DNA of 64,000 nucleotides from assembly GCA_028673005.1 (NCBI GenBank), contig CM054117.1, positions 34,506,561-34,570,560 on the forward strand, given 5' to 3'. Origin of the DNA: Tanypteryx hageni (taxonomy: Eukaryota > Arthropoda > Insecta > Odonata > Petaluridae). Every line of letters starts with the position of its first letter. The stretch's first letter is position 1. The notes beneath the pieces are model-generated. The model saw only the letters and a program-made list of their open reading frames with translations, searched no databases and had not been told where the DNA came from. A program made the position numbers and the translations under genes. Shown here piece after piece: positions 59,096-64,000 of the stretch.

Positions 59096-59882
59096 TGGAC
59101 GCATCTCTCAATGCCGAACTTCCAGTCCCTGTGGCCCGTCTACACTGATCTTTATATACCAGCGATAATGGCAGCGACGAATCTCGACCCGGCCTGGCAG
59201 GATAGTCCGGGACGGACGTTCGGCGAGGTTGAGACGGACGTCCATGTCGCATTACGCGACAATTTCTTTATTAGGTTCAGAAACATTTGCTTTAACATAA
59301 TTTAATTAAATTTAATTTAATCTAAAACAGTTATTACTGTTTCAAAAGTCAAGTTTTGTTTGATTGTACAACTGCAATATTCCAGATTCCAATATAAGCC
59401 GATGGTTTGCAACATATAGTAACTGAAACGCGTCATTTGACGGAAATACGCCAGTTGTATTATATATATATAGAGAAAGTTAAAAGTACACTTTGGTACG
59501 TATTAACTTAACGATAGTTCTCCTATGACATTTTTTTCTTTCATTTAATTACAGACGATACATTCAGCAATACAACTGCTTCAAACGAATTCTTACCTAT
59601 GAAAAATGAACGCATTAGATGTATTTCAGTTCCATTATTCTCATTCATGCAATCTATGGCCAGATATGCCACTTCATTATTGCCACTCTTACATTTTATG
59701 AGGTAGTTCAGATATGACTGGAAAAAATAGTTAATAGGGATTTGATAAGGCTGAATAATTGCTGATTTTATAGCGGTAATGGTCCTTGAGCTAAAAAGTA
59801 GAGAAACAATTAAGTAAGATATATTTTTAATTATCCTTTATCGGTTTCTCTTTTTTCGTTAAGGTGTTGTAGGTCATCCATG
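59096..59882. other. GC-richer scrap and 3' flank of relic G
   Basis: 59100-59290 is GC-richer and open for 64 codons but unrecognised. 59450-59880 resembles the 3' flank of copies A, B and D (TACATTCAGCA, GAAAAATGAACGCATTAGA), in a more diverged form. Confidence 0.45.
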
Positions 59883-60958
59883 TCAGCCTTCTGCGCCATT
59901 ACCCTCGTAGTCATCCATATCACACTGCAAAGATTACAAAATCACAATTAGAAAACGCAACAGTATTATAGTTACCATTTTTTATACAAGTTAATCTGCC
60001 TCTATCTCTTTACGGGAACCAACCCCGTCTGTTGGGAATCGATTTGCTCGGCATTTATTTTCGAAACTACATATTCTTTTACACGATCTAAAATCTAAAC
60101 AGTAAAATTAACCATGGTAAATTTTAATTTTTTGCAACAAGTGATTCATTATCTGATGTATATACAATGTTTACTATTTAATTATTTAGTATATTTTAAT
60201 AAATGATTAACTTATAATTCATTCCTACTTGTTATTTTTAACGTTCCACAATTAACTGTTATTTTGTAGGATAAATGGCGACAATGAGTCACATAATTTT
60301 ACTTAAGTTTTATACCGAGTGAATCTTGAATAGATTTTTAATGTATTCCTTTATTACCCACACGACATTTTGACTGCCAACTAAACTAGATTAAATTATT
60401 TATAATCATAAATATTCGAGTTATGAATAGGTTTTACTATTTTCGATTGAAGTAAATTTTTGTGATGAATTACTTTCTAGTTATTACTAGTTGTCTTACA
60501 GACTTATGTCACGTTAGTGGCAGGGAGCAGTGAGGCTAGTACATATTAGGAAATGATAATAGGTTTTCAAATCAATATGATTTACCATCAAAATCGTAAA
60601 ATAATTCATGCTAGATGTAGGTTTAGAAGATGAAAGTAATCATTTCTGGAAGTATAGCTAAATATACACCTATTCATATTTTCAAACATTTAATCCACCG
60701 TCCACCAGTTATATTTGACAGCAAAGTAGACTAGTTAAAAATATTTATTCTTTATATGCTTGAGTTTTGCACACGTACGTACAGTTTTGGATGAAAAATA
60801 TCTTGTTATTGATGACTTATTTTTACCTTCGCAGCGATAGATGTGAGGTCGTCGTAGCTAAACCAGAGGCAATCTTTGTTTAATGCGTAAGGTGAATCAG
60901 TATCTTCATCCCGACGTATGGCCCAGTTTTCTGTCTGGTTTCCAAACCATTTGACTAA
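59883..60958 (-). pseudogene. GH18 relic G (exons 8 and 9)
   Basis: Exon 8 (60827-60958) is open and full length: LVKWFGNQTENWAIRRDED, then LNKDCLWFSYDDLTSIAAK. Exon 9 (from 59924) lacks the CRYVVENNLGGA codons: it reads CDMDDYEGNGAEG then TGA at 59883. No exon 7 is found upstream. It is one of the most diverged units and marks the high-coordinate side of the array in this window. Confidence 0.8.
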
Positions 60959-62955
60959 CTAGCATAAAAATAAACAAATGTAATCTTTAAATTTTATTAT
61001 TGTTATTCACTTACATATAAAGTGTTCTGGGAAATATTCTGAATTGCGTATTAATGTTCACGAAAATCAAAATTTCCATAGCGATATTTATAGGAAATTG
61101 TAATAATTATTGAAATTCTTTCATTTTACGAAATGCCGTGCCCAGGGTATTTCGAAGATGTCATTTGTCATAAGCGCCACTTGAAAACAAAGCCAAACCT
61201 TCCCGCGAAATATGTTAAAATTATATTTTCTCCAAAATTAATATTAATTTAATACTCATGTAACGTTATCTTTAAAATCAGATATATATTAAATAAAAAT
61301 ACTATCATTATGCTTTGGAAATCTATAAAATTATATTTTACATAGTAATATATTTCTTAAATTTTTACCAAAGATCTGCCGGGTATGATTTCAATGCTAT
61401 TTTCGTAACGAAAGCTGAGATGGTTTTTGGTTAAAAAGAATTATCGAGCTCATTCTGTGATTGGAATACCGTTGAGACATCAGTGGTTCCCCAACTGTGT
61501 GACGCGGAATACTGGGGCTCCGCCGCTAATATTTAAGGGTGCAACGCAAGAATTAGGATGCGTTGATAGGTTATTAGGGGAATAAAATTTGCTCAAATGA
61601 ATTGGAGATGACATAATAGCAACAAATACTTGCTTCTAAGTTTTTAATGACCGCATGTAAAAATATAACAAGAGAGAAAATGTCCATAAATCATGGGTGC
61701 ATCCAGGCGAAGCAGAGGCGTTCTTTACGATTCATGCAATCATGTCAAGGAAGATAACTATTAATAACTTATTATATTGTCGAAGATCTGGAATGCCACA
61801 GAAATATCGAATTTTTGAATCACCGATTTATTTCCTAATCGATTGTACTTAATAAAACAGTCGACTATTATTAAAAATATATCTCACTCGAATAGTAGTA
61901 ATATAATATTTATAATATTTTTTCCTTCGTCATTAATTACTCATTTCTACTGACTTACAAACGCTGTCTATAGAACTCTGGAACCACTGGACATGTTTTA
62001 ATGACATTTTGTATTGGAGGGTTTTAGTGATATTTGTCCACTGATTCCATTTCCCGTTAAAATCGGACTATAATAACGACCACTTTACATGAAGACCTTC
62101 ATGTAGCTTACAACGTACTATTTTCAACTCTAGAAACATTGGACATATTTAGGTACATGAAATTTGGTTTTAGGAAGTTTTACTAAATTATGTCTACCGA
62201 TTCCATTTTTGGTTAAAATCGGACTATAACATCGACCACATTACATAAAGAACTTCATGCATTTTAAAAAGTGTCTCAATTTTGGAGTTTTACTAAACTT
62301 TTTCGATCTCAAAGAACGCATTGGGATACTCTGTGTACTCCGACATGGACTACATCTTTCCATATATGATACTATTTGTAAAAAACGACTGAAAACCTTG
62401 TTTCAATGACTGTGTGACACGAGATTCTGTTTATCGTTGAAAGGGTGCTGCATCTACGAATGATTTGGAAACCATTGCATTTAATAGATCTTATAGATTG
62501 GAAAATATTGGTTTTGTGTTGGAGGTAGCGAAATGCGCATCTCACTTCTTCAATATTTTAATAGTCGTAGAAGTGACAAAATTTACCTAGTGACAGAGCC
62601 CTTCCGAGGGGGTGAGAAGGGCAAACGGTTGTATATTTAAGCTGACGGAAGTTGTTAACGTTAATTTTACCATATTTAATAGTTATATAACTTATTATTG
62701 TCCTACATTTCTTGATAAATAATATTTATTAATAAAGGACCCAATTCAGTTGTTTATTATGTTATTACTTGTCAAAAAATTGTTTTTAATCTCTATGAGA
62801 GAGTACGGAAACATTTCGAATACAAACCTCTGAAGGTTTTGCCGTGGTATTGCCAATTAAGATTGCGTGTTCCGTAGTACGTTTTCGCTCTATAAATCCA
62901 ATTTTATGGAAACATATCATTATTTTCTCTCGCAGAAACGTCAAGATAAAAAATA
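60959..62955. other. Non-coding region with a two-copy repeat
   Basis: 60960-61110 is still GH18 intron. Beyond it, 61975-62115 and 62120-62275 are two diverged copies of a unit of about 150 bases (GATTCCATTT...GTTAAAATCGGACTATAA...ACTTCATG). No gene is supported; short frames near 62786-63053 are not conserved. Confidence 0.55.
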
Positions 62956-63736
62956 CTAGTAGTTGGTGCTTGCATACTGCAAGCATTTCATCTCACATTA
63001 AAAGAACATTCATTTTTCAAACAAAAATTTCAACATTTCAAATAATCTATTAATTCTAAAGATTTCATTTCTGCAGCGATTTTCGTTTTTCCCACATGAA
63101 AGAATAATGGTTTAAAACAATCTCCAAATGTCGCAATTTTAAAAATTTTACACTTTCTTCATTATAAGGTTCTAATGCTACACAATCTAGCCAAATTTTA
63201 AAGTTGTAGCACTTCTACAAATAAAATAATATTTTTCTAATTGTTTAAATTTAAATAATCTTTAACGGCCGCCGCATAACATATATGGTAAAATTGAAAT
63301 GTTTATTTGTGTAAATTTACTATACTGTAAATAATTTGAAAATTTCAGCTTCCTAGCTCATCCCATAGTACCTAAACAGCTATCTATTTGTTTAAACTTT
63401 AAGTTTTTTTAACTGCCAAACAAATTAAAATATCAAAATTTGTATAATCCCTATTTCGTTTTTTTAATAATCCTACTTATAAAAAAATTTCAACTCCGTG
63501 GCACATTCGGAAATATATAAACCTTGAAAATTTGTTTAAACAATTGCGAATTTTTAGCGGCCGCATTGTTGCACTTTTTCAAGATTTTCGTTTTTTCTAG
63601 TCGGTTTTGCACAAAATCCTACCTAAGAAAAAAATTTCGAATCTCCAGCTTATCTGGAAGTGCCTAAACATTAGTATCCTCCTGTTATATGTTATATGTT
63701 ATATCCTCCTCTGTAAGAGTCGTCGATATATAATGA
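62956..63736 (-). mobile_element. Helitron-like non-autonomous element H6 (complete, 781 bp)
   Basis: Read on the minus strand it starts TCATTATATATCGACGACTC (63736 down) and ends with a hairpin TGCTTGCAGTATGCAAGCA, a 7-base spacer and CTAG (62959-62956), followed by T. These are the features of a Helitron: 5' TC, 3' hairpin, CTRR, T downstream, no target duplication. No Rep/helicase is encoded. The next copy abuts it head to tail. Confidence 0.7.
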
Positions 63737-64000
63737 CTAGTAGAAGGTGCTTGCATGCTGCAAGCATTTCATCTCACCTTGAAAAAACATTAATTTTTCA
63801 GACAGATATTTCACCATTAAAATTATTCTAGTAATTCTAAAGATTTCACCTCTGCAGCGATTTTCGTTTTTCCTACATGTAAAAATAATAGTTTAAAACA
63901 TTCCCCAAATGTTGCAATTTTAAACATTTTACATTTTCTCCATTATGGGGTACTAATGCTACACATTTGAGCCAAATTTTAAAGTTGTAGCACTTCTAGA
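63737..64000 (-). mobile_element. Helitron-like element H7 (runs off the window)
   Basis: Its CTAG (63737-63740) touches the TC of H6 with no spacer, a head-to-tail tandem. The hairpin is slightly changed (GCTTGCATGCTGCAAGC). The body continues to the window end. Confidence 0.65.

Overview
The window looks like nuclear DNA of an arthropod. It is AT-rich, intron-bearing and crowded with eukaryotic transposable elements (mariner, hAT, pogo/Tigger, PIF/Harbinger, Helitron-like, jockey-type and CR1-type). I cannot name the species. All host genes I can support belong to one family on the minus strand: secreted glycoside-hydrolase-18 (chitinase-like) proteins, each with nine coding exons preceded by a probable non-coding 5' exon. 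The exons were rebuilt by aligning the paralogous copies with each other; exon lengths and phases are the same in every copy except for in-phase changes in exon 2.

Layout of the array: copy A (1283-4993) is a pseudogene with exons 4-9, a stop in exon 4 and no exons 1-3. A relic (about 5060-5860) follows. Copy B (13474-18140) is intact, 384 residues. Copy C (26256-29881) is open but its last exon is cut and fused to foreign DNA. Relics E (32481-32980) and F (34567-34619 plus about 37938-37990) keep only 5' exons. Copy D (50687-56957) is intact, 390 residues. Relic G (59883-60958) keeps only the last two exons. Every copy that has exon 4 has lost the GH18 catalytic Glu (DGLVxDWI instead of DxxDxDxE). 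The beta-3 Gly-Gly-Trp and the beta-8 Trp are also gone. These are therefore most likely secreted, non-hydrolytic chitinase-like proteins. Duplication units include long flanks, and a mariner copy sits at the same place beside A, B and D, so it was copied along with them.

Mobile DNA fills the rest. A 1.1 kb hAT-type non-coding element lies at 9714-10807 with a perfect 8-bp target duplication. Helitron-like 0.78 kb repeats lie at 23.3-26.3 kb and 62.9-64 kb. A broken CR1-type retrotransposon sits in the 5' intron of C. A 3.0 kb Tigger lies in relic F. A near full-length 4.9 kb GC-rich jockey-type retrotransposon (39492-44429) has a 12-bp target duplication. A hAT (46854-49069) is nested in a GC-rich insert. 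Paralogous copies of the same flank provide empty sites for several insertions.

How the parts work together: the array appears to grow and decay by unequal exchange between long, similar, repeat-rich units. Copies B and D look expressible, each with signal peptide, consistent splice sites and AATAAA. Transposon entry and deletion have broken the others. I see no tRNA or rRNA gene, no CRISPR array and no bacterial-type operon.
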